Origin: Leucobacter aridicollis
Lineage (GTDB): Bacteria; Actinomycetota; Actinomycetes; Actinomycetales; Microbacteriaceae
Direction of reading: 5' to 3'
Length of the DNA: 64,000 nt
Assembly (NCBI RefSeq): GCF_013409595.1
Contig: NZ_JACCBD010000001.1
Span: 2,852,001-2,916,000, forward strand
Part shown: piece by piece, positions 54,328 to 63,406 of the stretch
How positions within the stretch are numbered: position 1 is the stretch's first letter
Layout: each line of letters opens with the position of its first letter
Notes under the pieces: generated by a model
What the model saw: the letters and a program-made list of their open reading frames with translations, nothing else
What the model was told of the DNA's origin: nothing
Database searches by the model: none
Made by a program: the position numbers and the translations under genes

Positions 54328-54433
54328 TGGTTCCCCGCTGTCTTCCGTACCGTGGTCACACCGCAACCACGGGAATTTCCTTCCCCACCCTACTCCGGGG
54401 CTCATAGGGGAGATCGCCGATACCCGACGCCAA

Positions 54434-54456
54434 ATCCCCTAATCCATCCCCTAATC
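54434..54456. promoter_or_regulatory. Two 11-bp direct repeats upstream of the IniB-like gene
   Basis: ATCCCCTAATC occurs at 54434-54444 and 54446-54456, 12 bp apart, in the divergent region between the Hsp70-like and IniB-like genes. Tandem binding by a LuxR-type regulator is a reasonable guess. Confidence 0.45.
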
Positions 54457-54538
54457 ACCCCCGGCCGAAGGGCACCTCTGAAAACGGCAACTAGGGCACG
54501 CATCAGGGGGATCCGCCCCGTCGCATGGGGGTGGGCTT

Positions 54539-54566
54539 GGAACTTACGGTGAATGTAACGCTCGTC
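54539..54566 (+). promoter_or_regulatory. ECF-type promoter candidate for the IniB-like gene
   Basis: GGAACTT, 17 bases, CGTC matches the general form of SigE-type envelope-stress promoters in actinobacteria. It lies about 30 bases before the AGGAG ribosome binding site of the IniB-like gene. Confidence 0.5.
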
Positions 54567-54600
54567 GACCCTCGGTGGGCTGTGTCTCTAGGAGCTATTC

Positions 54601-56451
54601 ATGGCTGTAACCTCGACGGAGCTTCTCCGTTTCATTCTGAGTCTGCTCGGCGATCCGACGAAGGCCGAAGACTTCATGGCGGATCCCTCCGCAGTGATGG
54701 CATCCGCTGGCCTCGGCGGCGTCTCTTGCGCAGACGTCGACGCCATCACCCCCGTTATCGCGAACGCAGCGGGCGGAGCGGTCGCCATTGCTGGTGGTGG
54801 CGCGACCCCAGCCGAAATGGTGCAGCACATCGTGAAGAACGTGGCTGTCTCGAACTTCGACAACAGTGGCGTTATTCAGAACATCTGGAGCGACGGCGAT
54901 GTGCAGCAGGCCTTCGCTGGCAAGGGTGGCCTTGCACTCGGTGGCGACCTGGTGACTGACGACCCTATTATCACCGGTGACGGGAACATCGTCGCAACCG
55001 ACACCGCGCAGGCTTCGGGCCGCGACACGATCCAGAACCAGGGTGACGGTAACCTCGCGCTCGGTGGCCCCCAGACCATCGCGCAGGACGACGGCGTCAT
55101 CGCCGGCGGCGACGCGATTGCCCAGGGCGACAAGGTCGGCGGCAACAACAACAAGGCTGAGAACACCGGCAACGATAACTCTGTTCATGTCGGCGGGAAT
55201 CAGAACAACGCCGAGAACACCGGCAACACCACCACCCACGATCAGTCGATCACCGTCGGCGATGTGTCTGTCGATCTCTCGGACAACTCTGACAATTCTG
55301 ATCACTCGGACAATTCGACGACCGTTGGTGGAAATCAGCACAACGCTGAGAACACCGGGAACGACAACTCGGATGACCACTCGACCACTGTCGGGGGTAA
55401 CCAGAACAGTGCCGAGAACACCGGGAATGACAATTCGGATCATTCTGACAACTCGGATGACCACTCGACCACTGTCGGGGGCAACCAGAACAACGCTGAG
55501 AACACCGGCAACGACAATTCGGATCATTCTGACAACTCGGATCACTCGGACAACTCGGATCACTCGGACAACTCCGACGATCACTCGACCACTGTCGGGG
55601 GCAACCAGAACAATGCTGAGAACACGGGGAACGACAATTCGGATCACTCGGATAACTCCGATCATTCCGATAACTCTGACAGCTCCGATAACTCTGATCA
55701 CTCCGATAACTCTGATCACTCCGATAACTCTGATCACTCCGATAACTCTGATCACTCCGACAACTCTGATCACTCCGACAACTCGGAGAGCTCCGACAGC
55801 TCGACGACCGTGGGTGGGAACCAGAACAGTGCCGAGAACACCGGGAACGACAACTCGGTCGACTTCTCGGAAGACCACTCAGTGGGCGGCGACTACTGGG
55901 AAGACGGTTCAAACGTCGGTGGCATCGGTAACGAAGTGACTGACAACCGCCACTCGGGCAACACTGTTGACTCCGGCAACACCGTCACGCTCACCGAGAC
56001 CAACGACCAGTCGATCAACGTTGGCTCCGTCGCGGTAGACCTGTCAAACAACTCACACAGCTCAACCGTTGATGATCATTCAGTGACTTCGGGTGACGTA
56101 ACCGACGATCATTCCGTGACCTCCGGTGACGTCATTGACGATCATTCTGTGAACTCGGGTGATGTTATCGACGATCACTCATCGATCGTTGGCGATGCTA
56201 CGAGTTACGACGATCATTCTGTGAACTCCGGTGATGTCATCGACGACCACTCTTCGGTCGTGGGCGATGTCTCGGTGCCGCAGGCACCGGCCGTCGAGGA
56301 CACCGTGACCGAGGAGCCGGCAGAGGAGATCTCCGGCTACAGCTACACGTACGACGACCACTCGTACAGCTATGGTGACTCCTACGGTGCCGCTGACGTC
56401 CCCGCGGAGACGGGTGGCACCGATGGGGCGGCCGACATCACTGTGATGTAG
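54601..56451 (+). CDS. IniB-like repeat protein (616 aa)
   Basis: The first 95 residues are an IniB N-terminal-type helical domain (LLRFILSLLGDPTKAEDF, later VQHIVKNVAVSNF). From about residue 180 come tandem copies of a unit with VGGNQNNAENTGNDNS and then of the six-residue unit SDHSDN, followed by DDHSVTSGDV-type repeats and an acidic/aromatic tail. The product is extremely acidic and low in complexity. AGGAG lies six bases before the ATG. Mycobacterial IniB is induced by cell-wall inhibitors together with IniA and IniC. Confidence 0.8.
   Translation: MAVTSTELLRFILSLLGDPTKAEDFMADPSAVMASAGLGGVSCADVDAITPVIANAAGGAVAIAGGGATPAEMVQHIVKNVAVSNFDNSGVIQNIWSDGDVQQAFAGKGGLALGGDLVTDDPIITGDGNIVATDTAQASGRDTIQNQGDGNLALGGPQTIAQDDGVIAGGDAIAQGDKVGGNNNKAENTGNDNSVHVGGNQNNAENTGNTTTHDQSITVGDVSVDLSDNSDNSDHSDNSTTVGGNQHNAENTGNDNSDDHSTTVGGNQNSAENTGNDNSDHSDNSDDHSTTVGGNQNNAENTGNDNSDHSDNSDHSDNSDHSDNSDDHSTTVGGNQNNAENTGNDNSDHSDNSDHSDNSDSSDNSDHSDNSDHSDNSDHSDNSDHSDNSDHSDNSESSDSSTTVGGNQNSAENTGNDNSVDFSEDHSVGGDYWEDGSNVGGIGNEVTDNRHSGNTVDSGNTVTLTETNDQSINVGSVAVDLSNNSHSSTVDDHSVTSGDVTDDHSVTSGDVIDDHSVNSGDVIDDHSSIVGDATSYDDHSVNSGDVIDDHSSVVGDVSVPQAPAVEDTVTEEPAEEISGYSYTYDDHSYSYGDSYGAADVPAETGGTDGAADITVM
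55141..55870 (+). repeat. Nested tandem repeats in the IniB-like gene
   Basis: Long units of about 100 bases containing the code for VGGNQNNAENTG alternate with runs of an 18-base unit coding SDHSDN; the run at about 55630-55790 is nearly perfect. The unit length keeps the frame, so copy number can change without breaking the protein. Confidence 0.85.
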
Positions 56452-56465
56452 CCCGCGCGGCCACT

Positions 56466-56514
56466 GAAGCGCAGTGCTGGATGTGCCCTCCCCGCACATC
56501 CAGCACTGCGCTTC
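56466..56514 (+). terminator. Perfect 20-bp hairpin between IniB- and IniA-like genes
   Basis: Two 20-base arms (56466-56485 and 56495-56514; GAAGCGCAG... with its complement) with a nine-base loop. There is no T-run, so it is more likely a partial terminator or mRNA stabiliser that raises IniB over the GTPases. Confidence 0.6.
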
Positions 56515-56559
56515 CGGCACCGCGTATCTTCCCGCACAGCCCCGAGAAATGAGGACCGC

Positions 56560-58407
56560 ATGGCATCTCCCTACCCCGAGCCCGTAGCCCGGCAGCTCGA
56601 GATGATCGCCCGGCAGATGATCGACGTCGCCCAGCGCGCGAGCCGGCCCGATCTCGCTGAGCGGCTCGAGCAGGCGAGACAGGATCTCGGCAATGTCGGA
56701 GTGCGTGTCGTTGTCGTCGGCCAATTCAAACAGGGCAAGAGCGCCCTCGTGAACGCCCTCGTCTCGGCCCCCGTCTGCCCGGTTGATGATGTCATCGCTA
56801 CCTCCGTACCCACGGTGGTTCGCTGGGGGGAGCAGACCACTGCCACGCTCGTGACGGAGCTCTCCGGTGAACAGCAGTCGATCCGCACCGCCATCGACCC
56901 GGGGGAGCTCCGCGCGCACGTCACCGAGCTCGCGGGGGACTCCGGGATCTTCGGTACCCTGAACGCCGACGTCGCGTTGCCGCGGCGCCTGCTCGCCGGT
57001 GGCCTGACACTCATCGACACACCCGGCTTCGGCAGGGCGCAGGTCCGCGCCTCCTCGAACCTCGCTCTCCTCCCGCAGGCCGATGCCCTCGTGATGGTGA
57101 GCGATGCAACGCAGGAGCTCACCGAGCCCGAGCTCGTCTTCCTCGGGCAGGCATCCGAGCTCTGCTCGCGCCTCACCTTCGTCGTCAGCAAGAGCGACCT
57201 GCAACACGACTGGCGCAATATCGTCGCGGCCGATACCGAACACCTCGCCGCCGTGGGCATCGACGTCCCACTCCTCGTCACCTCGTCCCTCATCCACGAA
57301 CTCGCTGTGCAACAGCGCGGCAACGAGCTCATTGAGGAGGCCGGGATCCACACGCTTGCGAAACACCTGCACCGCGTGCACGCCGATGTGCTCGCTGAAC
57401 GGCACCGCGCCATCGCCTCCGAGATCCACACCGTCGGCGAACTGCTCGCGATGGTGTTCAGCACGGAACTTGAGGTGATCGGTAACCCCGAAAATGGCGA
57501 GGAGATCATTCAGGACCTCAGGCAGGCCGAGGAGACGGCTGAACGCCTCACCTTGCGTTCGGCACGTTGGCAGCAGACCCTCGCCGACGGTACGAGCGAG
57601 CTCATCGACGACATTGAGTTCGATCTTCGTGACCGGCTTCGCCAGGTCGGTCGCGAGGCCGAGCAGCTCATTGACTCGAGCGATCCCGGTCGTTCATGGG
57701 AGGACACGGGCACGTGGCTCGCCGAATCCGTCACGCAGGCAGTTTCTGACAACTTCGTGTGGGCGCACACGCGCAGCATGCACCTCGCCGACGTCGTCTC
57801 CAAGCACTTCGTGCTCGACGGCCGCTCTTCAGTGCCGGATCTCTCGCTCCCGAGCACAGACCGTGCGCTGCGGGCGATCGGAGACCTCGACTACGTCCGC
57901 TCTGGCTCGCTCTCCGCCGGTCAAAAACTCATGATCGGACTCAAGGGCTCGTACGGCGGCGTGCTCATGTTTGGGCTCATGACCACCCTCGCGGGCATGG
58001 CCCTCGTGAACCCGATCTCTGTCGTGGCCGGCCTCATCATGGGAGGGTTCGCGTACAAGCAGGACGCAAAGCAGCGTCTGGAACAGCGCCGAGCCGAGGC
58101 GAAGGTCGCGGTGCGCAAACTCATCGATGAGGCGATCTTCCAGGTGAGCAAGGAATCGCGTGACCGCCTGAACACGGTCAAGCGGGTGCTGCGTGATCAC
58201 TTCGTCTCCGTCGCTGAGCACTTCAAGCAGTCGCTCGCCGAGTCGATCCGCTCTGCGAAGCGCAGCGGGGCCTTGCCCCCAAGCGAACGCAGCGTGCGCG
58301 CGGCAGCGGTCGCGTCCGAACTGCGAGCCCTGCGCGCGCTCGGCGACCGGGCGATGGAGGTCGGTGCACCCGCACCCACCAGAACGGCCGCGTCCGCGGC
58401 CCCGTGA
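56560..58407 (+). CDS. Dynamin-family GTPase, IniA-like (615 aa)
   Basis: A large membrane-remodelling GTPase. G1 is GQFKQGKS (residues 54-61), G3 DTPG (153-156), G4 SKSDL (210-214). A hydrophobic stretch at about 465-497 (VLMFGLMTTLAGMALV) would insert into the membrane, as in IniA. Helical segments flank it. It follows the IniB-like gene after a strong hairpin and precedes a second GTPase, reproducing the iniB-iniA-iniC order; the pair probably acts as a heteromer at stressed membrane. Confidence 0.87.
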   Translation: MASPYPEPVARQLEMIARQMIDVAQRASRPDLAERLEQARQDLGNVGVRVVVVGQFKQGKSALVNALVSAPVCPVDDVIATSVPTVVRWGEQTTATLVTELSGEQQSIRTAIDPGELRAHVTELAGDSGIFGTLNADVALPRRLLAGGLTLIDTPGFGRAQVRASSNLALLPQADALVMVSDATQELTEPELVFLGQASELCSRLTFVVSKSDLQHDWRNIVAADTEHLAAVGIDVPLLVTSSLIHELAVQQRGNELIEEAGIHTLAKHLHRVHADVLAERHRAIASEIHTVGELLAMVFSTELEVIGNPENGEEIIQDLRQAEETAERLTLRSARWQQTLADGTSELIDDIEFDLRDRLRQVGREAEQLIDSSDPGRSWEDTGTWLAESVTQAVSDNFVWAHTRSMHLADVVSKHFVLDGRSSVPDLSLPSTDRALRAIGDLDYVRSGSLSAGQKLMIGLKGSYGGVLMFGLMTTLAGMALVNPISVVAGLIMGGFAYKQDAKQRLEQRRAEAKVAVRKLIDEAIFQVSKESRDRLNTVKRVLRDHFVSVAEHFKQSLAESIRSAKRSGALPPSERSVRAAAVASELRALRALGDRAMEVGAPAPTRTAASAAP

Positions 58408-58495
58408 CCGCAGTCCCCGCCACCGCAGCTTCAACGCCAGCGTCCCCAGAACCTGCGCTAGCCGCACCAATCCCCGAATCAGTACGGAGTGCACG

Positions 58496-60040
58496 ATGAC
58501 ACAGCAGCGAGCGACTGCGCAGGAGCTGCTTGCCGCAGCCAAGCAGCTCTACCACCTCCACGCCGATGTGTACGAGCAGATTGAGGTGCTCGAGCGCCGC
58601 CTCGACGAGCCCCTGCGGGTGGCCCTTGTCGGCTCGGTGAAGGCGGGCAAGTCGACGCTGCTGAACGGACTGCTCGGTGAGCGGATCGCGCCGACAGATT
58701 CTCGCGAGTGCACACGCATCGTCACCTGGTACCACCACGGCCCGACGCCGCGCGTGCGCGCGCACCTCACGAACGGGGAGAGCGCGGCGCTGCCCGCGAA
58801 ACGGCAGCGCGAACGCCTCGAGCTCGACCTCGCGGGGCTGAGCTCTGATGATGTCGACCGCATTGACGTGACCTGGCCGGTGCCGGGCATCGGGCGCATT
58901 ACGCTTATCGACACCCCGGGTATTGCATCGGCATCACACGACGTGTCTCACGAGACCGACAGGTTTCTCCTGCCGGACGAGGGTGCGGCGGGTGCGGACG
59001 CGGTCATCTACCTGCTGCGCTCGCTGCACGAGTCTGATGTGCAGTACATGCGGGCGCTCACGGAACGTACCCGACACGGCAACGCGACGATCGGGTCGAT
59101 TGCGGTGCTGTCGCGCGCGGACGAGCTCGCGTCGGGGAGACTCACTGCGATGGTGTCGATCAACGAGAGCGCACAACGACTGCGGAACTCGCCGGAGCTC
59201 GAAGGCGTGTGCGAGACTGTCGTGCCCGTCGCCGGCCTCCTCGGAATGGGTGCCATGATGCTGCGTCAGGCTGACTTCGCCGCCTTCGCTACGCTCGCCG
59301 CCGTGCCCTCCACCGAGACCGAACGGCTCTTCATCAGCGCCGAGCGTTTCATCACCTCCCGCGACCAGGGGCTCCCTGCGGAGCGCGTGCGCATCGACCT
59401 CGTCGACCGCTTTGGGATGTACGGGATCCGTCTCGCCATCGCACTGCTGCGCGGCGGCATCAATGACGCCCCAGAGCTCTCGGCGGAACTGCTGCGCCGC
59501 AGCGGCCTCGAAGAGCTGCGGCGAGTGATCGATGTGCACTTCACGCAACGGACGGCGGAGCTCAAGGCGCACTCGGTCATGCTGGCGCTGCACCAGCTGC
59601 TACGTCAGCGCGCTGTTGCCGGCTCAGAAGACTTGCTCCTCGATGTGGATCAGCGCATGGCCGCCTCCCACACCTGCACGGAGATGCAGCTCGTCGGGCG
59701 CATCGCGAGCGGTCGCCTGTCGCTGTCTGACGAACGTGCGGCGGAACTGGAGCGGCTCCTCGGTGGCCGGGGGAGTGATCCTGCCGTGCGGCTTGGACTC
59801 ATAGACGATCGGGTGCACGGGAAGTCAGGCGCGTCAGGCAGGTACGGTGTGCTCGGCGGTGGCCGCCCGAGCACCGAACAGCTGCTCGACGAGGCAACGA
59901 AGCACCTCCTGCGCTGGCGCGAACTGCTCGACAACCCACTGCTCGATCGCGAGACAGCGAGGGCCTGCGCCGTCGCAGAACAGAGCTGCGAGCGCCTCAT
60001 CCTCGCCCTGATGGGCCACAGTCGCCTCGCGGCTGCCTGA
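58496..60040 (+). CDS. Second dynamin-like GTPase, IniC-like (514 aa)
   Basis: G1 GSVKAGKS (46-53) and G3 DTPG (139-142) are clear, with SRADEL as G4. It lacks an obvious transmembrane insert, as IniC does. GGAG precedes the ATG at 58496; earlier in-frame sequence overlaps the first GTPase gene. It probably works with the first GTPase, one providing membrane insertion. Confidence 0.85.
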   Translation: MTQQRATAQELLAAAKQLYHLHADVYEQIEVLERRLDEPLRVALVGSVKAGKSTLLNGLLGERIAPTDSRECTRIVTWYHHGPTPRVRAHLTNGESAALPAKRQRERLELDLAGLSSDDVDRIDVTWPVPGIGRITLIDTPGIASASHDVSHETDRFLLPDEGAAGADAVIYLLRSLHESDVQYMRALTERTRHGNATIGSIAVLSRADELASGRLTAMVSINESAQRLRNSPELEGVCETVVPVAGLLGMGAMMLRQADFAAFATLAAVPSTETERLFISAERFITSRDQGLPAERVRIDLVDRFGMYGIRLAIALLRGGINDAPELSAELLRRSGLEELRRVIDVHFTQRTAELKAHSVMLALHQLLRQRAVAGSEDLLLDVDQRMAASHTCTEMQLVGRIASGRLSLSDERAAELERLLGGRGSDPAVRLGLIDDRVHGKSGASGRYGVLGGGRPSTEQLLDEATKHLLRWRELLDNPLLDRETARACAVAEQSCERLILALMGHSRLAAA

Positions 60041-60067
60041 GCCTTGCGGCCGGCTGCCTGAGCCTTG

Positions 60068-60664
60068 CTAGGAGGCAGCGATCGGGAGTGAGCGGCGCTC
60101 GTCGGGCTGGTGCAGCCACCGCGAGGCCCCCGGGGTGAAAGATAGGGTTGTGGCGACTAGCATGCTGAGTGCCGCCCCTCCTGCGAGCGCGAGGTCGAGG
60201 GCGTCGGCTTCACGTACGAGTATCCCGATGGCAAGCACAGCGACAGTGAGCGCGACGAAGACCAGGCACGTCACCCGCACCCCCGGTCGGCGGTGTGTCA
60301 CCAGCGTTCGCATGCTCAGCGCCTGCAGCAACGCGAGCACCAGGGAGAGCCCAGCGAGCGCCCCGAACAGCACCAGCACGGCCCTGTCGATATCCGCGGC
60401 TGAATACTCCACCGAGAGGTCCTCAGGGAGCGCATCGATAAGTGCGTTACCGAGCGTCTCGAACTGCAGCGCGCCGACCAACACCGCTGCGGCGACGAGC
60501 AGAACGGCGACGCACGCAAGCACCAGGGCAACGACGAGCCTGCGCGGGCGTGCGATGCGTTCCTCGACGGGCAGACCCCAGGCGAATCCTGGGCGCTCAG
60601 GTATCCCCTCTCGCTCGGTCTCCCATGAGACGCGGGAGTCTGGGGAACGGTCGTGCGGACTCAT
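60068..60664 (-). CDS. Membrane protein with four helices (198 aa)
   Basis: Hydrophobic segments near residues 43-66, 95-115, 128-148 and 154-172. The N-terminus is polar and acidic. It is the downstream gene of a pair with the DsbA-like gene, joined by an ATGA overlap, and convergent with the dynamin genes. No family is recognised; a role in thiol oxidation beside the DsbA-like protein is possible from position only. Confidence 0.65.
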   Translation of the reverse strand: MSPHDRSPDSRVSWETEREGIPERPGFAWGLPVEERIARPRRLVVALVLACVAVLLVAAAVLVGALQFETLGNALIDALPEDLSVEYSAADIDRAVLVLFGALAGLSLVLALLQALSMRTLVTHRRPGVRVTCLVFVALTVAVLAIGILVREADALDLALAGGAALSMLVATTLSFTPGASRWLHQPDERRSLPIAAS

Positions 60665-61566
60665 TCGGTCGCCTTCTCGATCATGAACTGTAGCTCTTCG
60701 GGGCCCGGCATCGACTCCCGGCCGTCTGTGCTCTTCACGATCGGTACGCCGTCGACCCAGACAGTCGGTGTGGACGAAACGCCCGCGTCGACTGCCGCGT
60801 TGAGCGCCTGCGCGACCCAGCCGTCGAACGTGCGTTCGGTGATGCAGCTCGCAGCGTCCGCGGCCCCGGCGGTCTCTGCGAACGCGGTGAGCTCAGCGTC
60901 ATTCGGGCCGGTAGCGCCCGGCGCCGGCTGATGGTCAAACAGGAGGTCGCGCATCGTCACGAAGGCCGGTACCCCCGCGAGGTCAGCCACGCACACCGCG
61001 GCGTTTGCGGCGCGCTGCGAGTACTCGTCAGAGGACGCACTCACGAGAAAGGCGAACGGACGGTACTCGATGCTGATCGTGCCGTCAGCTAACTCTGAGG
61101 AGAGCAGCGCGTTGGCTTGTTCGTGGAAGACGCCGCACGATGCGCAGAGGAAGTCCTCGTAGAGCACGACGGGGACGAATCCCTCGTTGTGTCCCGTCTC
61201 AGTCGCCTCGCTGTCGGCTTCTGGAGCTGCTGCGGTAAGGATGAAGCCGTAGCTATCGGTCGCATGCTTCGGCACCGCGACATCGTCAGCAGCGTGTTCG
61301 GAAGCGCGGAATTGGAGCCAGAGGAGTGCGGCGCAGGCGGCGACGACTGCCATCACAACGAGTACTTTCACGCCGAGGCCCCTTTTGCCGAAGCCGCGCT
61401 GGTGGTCGCGTCTGATTTGGTCGGCGAGGGCCTTGCGGCTCTCTGCGGCAGCGTCGGTATCGGTGCTGTTGGTCGCTGCGGCGCCCGCGGCCCCCGCGGA
61501 GCGCGGCTCTTGTTCGGGCCGGAAGCTAGCCGACCGTTTGGATCGGCGCTCCGAAGTGAGGTTCAT
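60661..61566 (-). CDS. DsbA/thioredoxin-fold secreted disulfide oxidoreductase (301 aa)
   Basis: One transmembrane helix (residues 66-84) anchors an extracytoplasmic thioredoxin domain with the active site FLCASCGVFHE (Cys141, Cys144) and a cis-Pro segment VSSTPTVWVDG near the C-terminus. This matches DsbA-like membrane-tethered proteins of actinobacteria, which oxidise secreted proteins. It overlaps the following membrane protein gene. Confidence 0.87.
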   Translation of the reverse strand: MNLTSERRSKRSASFRPEQEPRSAGAAGAAATNSTDTDAAAESRKALADQIRRDHQRGFGKRGLGVKVLVVMAVVAACAALLWLQFRASEHAADDVAVPKHATDSYGFILTAAAPEADSEATETGHNEGFVPVVLYEDFLCASCGVFHEQANALLSSELADGTISIEYRPFAFLVSASSDEYSQRAANAAVCVADLAGVPAFVTMRDLLFDHQPAPGATGPNDAELTAFAETAGAADAASCITERTFDGWVAQALNAAVDAGVSSTPTVWVDGVPIVKSTDGRESMPGPEELQFMIEKATE

Positions 61567-61700
61567 ACCTTCAGGGTACCAATCTGGGAGGGGCGATGCG
61601 GCGGCTAGATGGGATATGAGTCCCGGTCACGGTACGTCTCCAGCCAGTGCGGGTGACGGCCTCTCCCGAAAATGCAAGAAGGGTCTGGTGCATGACGGTC

Positions 61701-62768
61701 CTATAGACGCCAAACAGCGATGAGGTGGTTCCTGAGATCATTAAACACTTCACGTGCGATGAACCGTTTCAAACACCTCAACACGTCTTTCTTGGAGAGT
61801 CCTTCAGCGAGTCTGCGTTGCATATAGTCGACCGTTCGGGCGTCGTATCTGAGCCTGACCACCGCGATCATATGCAACGCACGGTTCGTTTTTCGGTCCC
61901 CGCCTCGGTGGAGTCGCATCCGATGACTCTTGCCAGATGAGACTGGCACCGGGGCGACTCCGCATAGCCGCGCGAATGCTGCTTCGGTGTGCAGGCGTTC
62001 AACGTTCTCGCCCGCGGTAACCAGAAGCTGAGCCGCGTGAATGGTCCCGATGCGAAGCCGAGACAGCAGAGTCGGAGAGGTCTCGTGGACCAGGACGGTG
62101 AGGGAACGTTCGACACCCTTGATCTCTTCGTCGAGGTTCCCGATACGCGCTGCGAGGGTACGCAGCGCAAGCTTGACAGCTTGCTCAGGATCGTTCAGGC
62201 GTGCATGGTCGGCACGGAACTTTTAGCAATGGTGTGCCGCGGCCAGCCCGCCAGCTGGAGCGCTCTCTCGGACACGTGCTGGTGCAGTGACCAGCATGTC
62301 TTGGAGCTGCAATATCGCCGCGGTGCGCGCTTTGACTGCAGAATCACGTGCGAGCGCGAGGAACCGTATCGACTCTATGACGCTATCGGTTCGTTTCGGT
62401 ATAGCGCTCGCGACGCCAGCAAGCACTTTCCTGGCGGCAGCCTCAGCGTCGATAACGTCATCTTTTCCCACACGAGCTTTCGTGTGCGGGTGCGGGGTGT
62501 TCACTTCTCGGACCTCGATGTGATGATCGATCAGGAACCTTGCGAGTCCGGCAGCGTAAGAGCCGGTGGATTCCACCCCACACGCCTGAATATTTCCATG
62601 GGCGTGAGCCCAGGACAACAAGTCGGCATAGCCACGGGTTGTTGCCGGGAATTCGTGGTCTGCGATTCGCTGCCCAGTGCTGGTAAGAATTACCGCATGG
62701 TGAGTGTATTTGTGCGCATCAACGCCGATGATCACTTCTGGTTGACGCGTGACAGGGCTGGTGGTCAT
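61701..62768 (-). pseudogene. IS110-family transposase with one in-frame stop
   Basis: The N-terminal DEDD part begins MTTSPV and shows IIGVDAHKYTHHAVI and GVESTGSY; the C-terminal transposase part shows FARLCGVAPVPVSSGKSHR, GGDRKTNRALHMIAV and LKRFIAREVFNDLR. The two parts are in the same frame and separated only by a TAA at 62223-62225 in an otherwise open frame. The protein is therefore either inactive or made by readthrough. The element lies directly at the cut end of umuD. Confidence 0.88.
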
Positions 62769-62961
62769 GATGGTGGTGTCTCCGTCACTTCGATGTGTGG
62801 GACGACCGAACCGGGCCGGACGGACACAACAGTGACGAGGCACTTTTGTCTCAGGGCCCTACGAAGTCACATCCCCGCCTGGTCTGGGCTTTCCCTCGCG
62901 GGAGCAGTGGTGCTGAGGCGACGACGCGTCGTGCACAGGACATCGTTGAGGGTGAGTCAGT
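62769..62961 (-). other. IS110 upstream end, possible bridge-RNA region
   Basis: About 190 bases between the IS110 transposase start and the broken umuD. IS110-group elements encode a structured guide RNA in the end upstream of the transposase. Imperfect hairpins are visible here (GTGAC and GTCAC arms about 30 bases apart), but I cannot predict the fold. Confidence 0.35.
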
Positions 62962-63255
62962 TTAGAGGCGCTTCACTGTCATTTCGCCGTCGACCACGGC
63001 GATCACGACGTGCCCGTCCTCAGCACAGATCGACCGGTCGACAATGAGTTCGTCGCCGTCGGCGATGCCGACACGGATCATGCTGTGCCCACGAGCGCGG
63101 ATCAGGAACGTCGAGAGGCGATTCGGCATTAGATGCTCGTTGAGGTCGATCTCGCTGGTTTGGTAATCCTGCGAAGGGGAAGGGAAGCCGCATTCGGCGT
63201 CGACGTTCGCAAGCGCGACTGTGACGAGCGGCGTGTCCGTACGCAGCTCACGCAC
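62962..63255 (-). pseudogene. umuD: umuD-like gene truncated at its 3' end
   Basis: An S24/LexA-type self-cleaving protein fragment. It shows CGFPSPSQDY (substrate loop region), ARGHSMI with the catalytic Ser, the GDELIVDRS strand, and TVKRL with the catalytic Lys; the frame stops right after, so about 35-45 C-terminal residues found in full UmuD are missing. IS110 sequence begins at the break. The start is probably the GTG at 63255, downstream of a perfect SOS box. Although Ser and Lys remain, the fold is unlikely to be complete. Confidence 0.85.
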
Positions 63256-63284
63256 TTCGACTACCTGCGCAACAACCCCCAAGC

Positions 63285-63300
63285 TCGAACATATGTTCGA
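63285..63300. promoter_or_regulatory. LexA (SOS) box upstream of umuD
   Basis: TCGAAC-ATAT-GTTCGA is a perfect palindrome matching the actinobacterial LexA consensus. It sits 30 bases before the inferred umuD start, so the gene was DNA-damage inducible before it was truncated. Confidence 0.85.
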
Positions 63301-63406
63301 ACACCATGGTAGATCTGGCTGCCGACATTCCCCAAAGCAGGGCCACAAGTTCAAGTAATAGGAGCAAGATTTCCGCCCAACTAAACGTTACTAACCACGA
63401 TATGCC

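Noticed and set aside
55141..55870. Repeat array resembling a CRISPR
   Set aside because: Units are contiguous in-frame codon repeats without unique spacers or cas genes.
54595..55878. Minus-strand frame of 427 codons with Val/Ile/Arg repeats
   Set aside because: Exact antisense of the IniB-like repeats; repetition comes from the sense gene.
61701..62843. Frameshift between the two IS110 transposase parts
   Set aside because: The two parts are 298 codons apart in the same frame; the break is a stop codon, not a shift.
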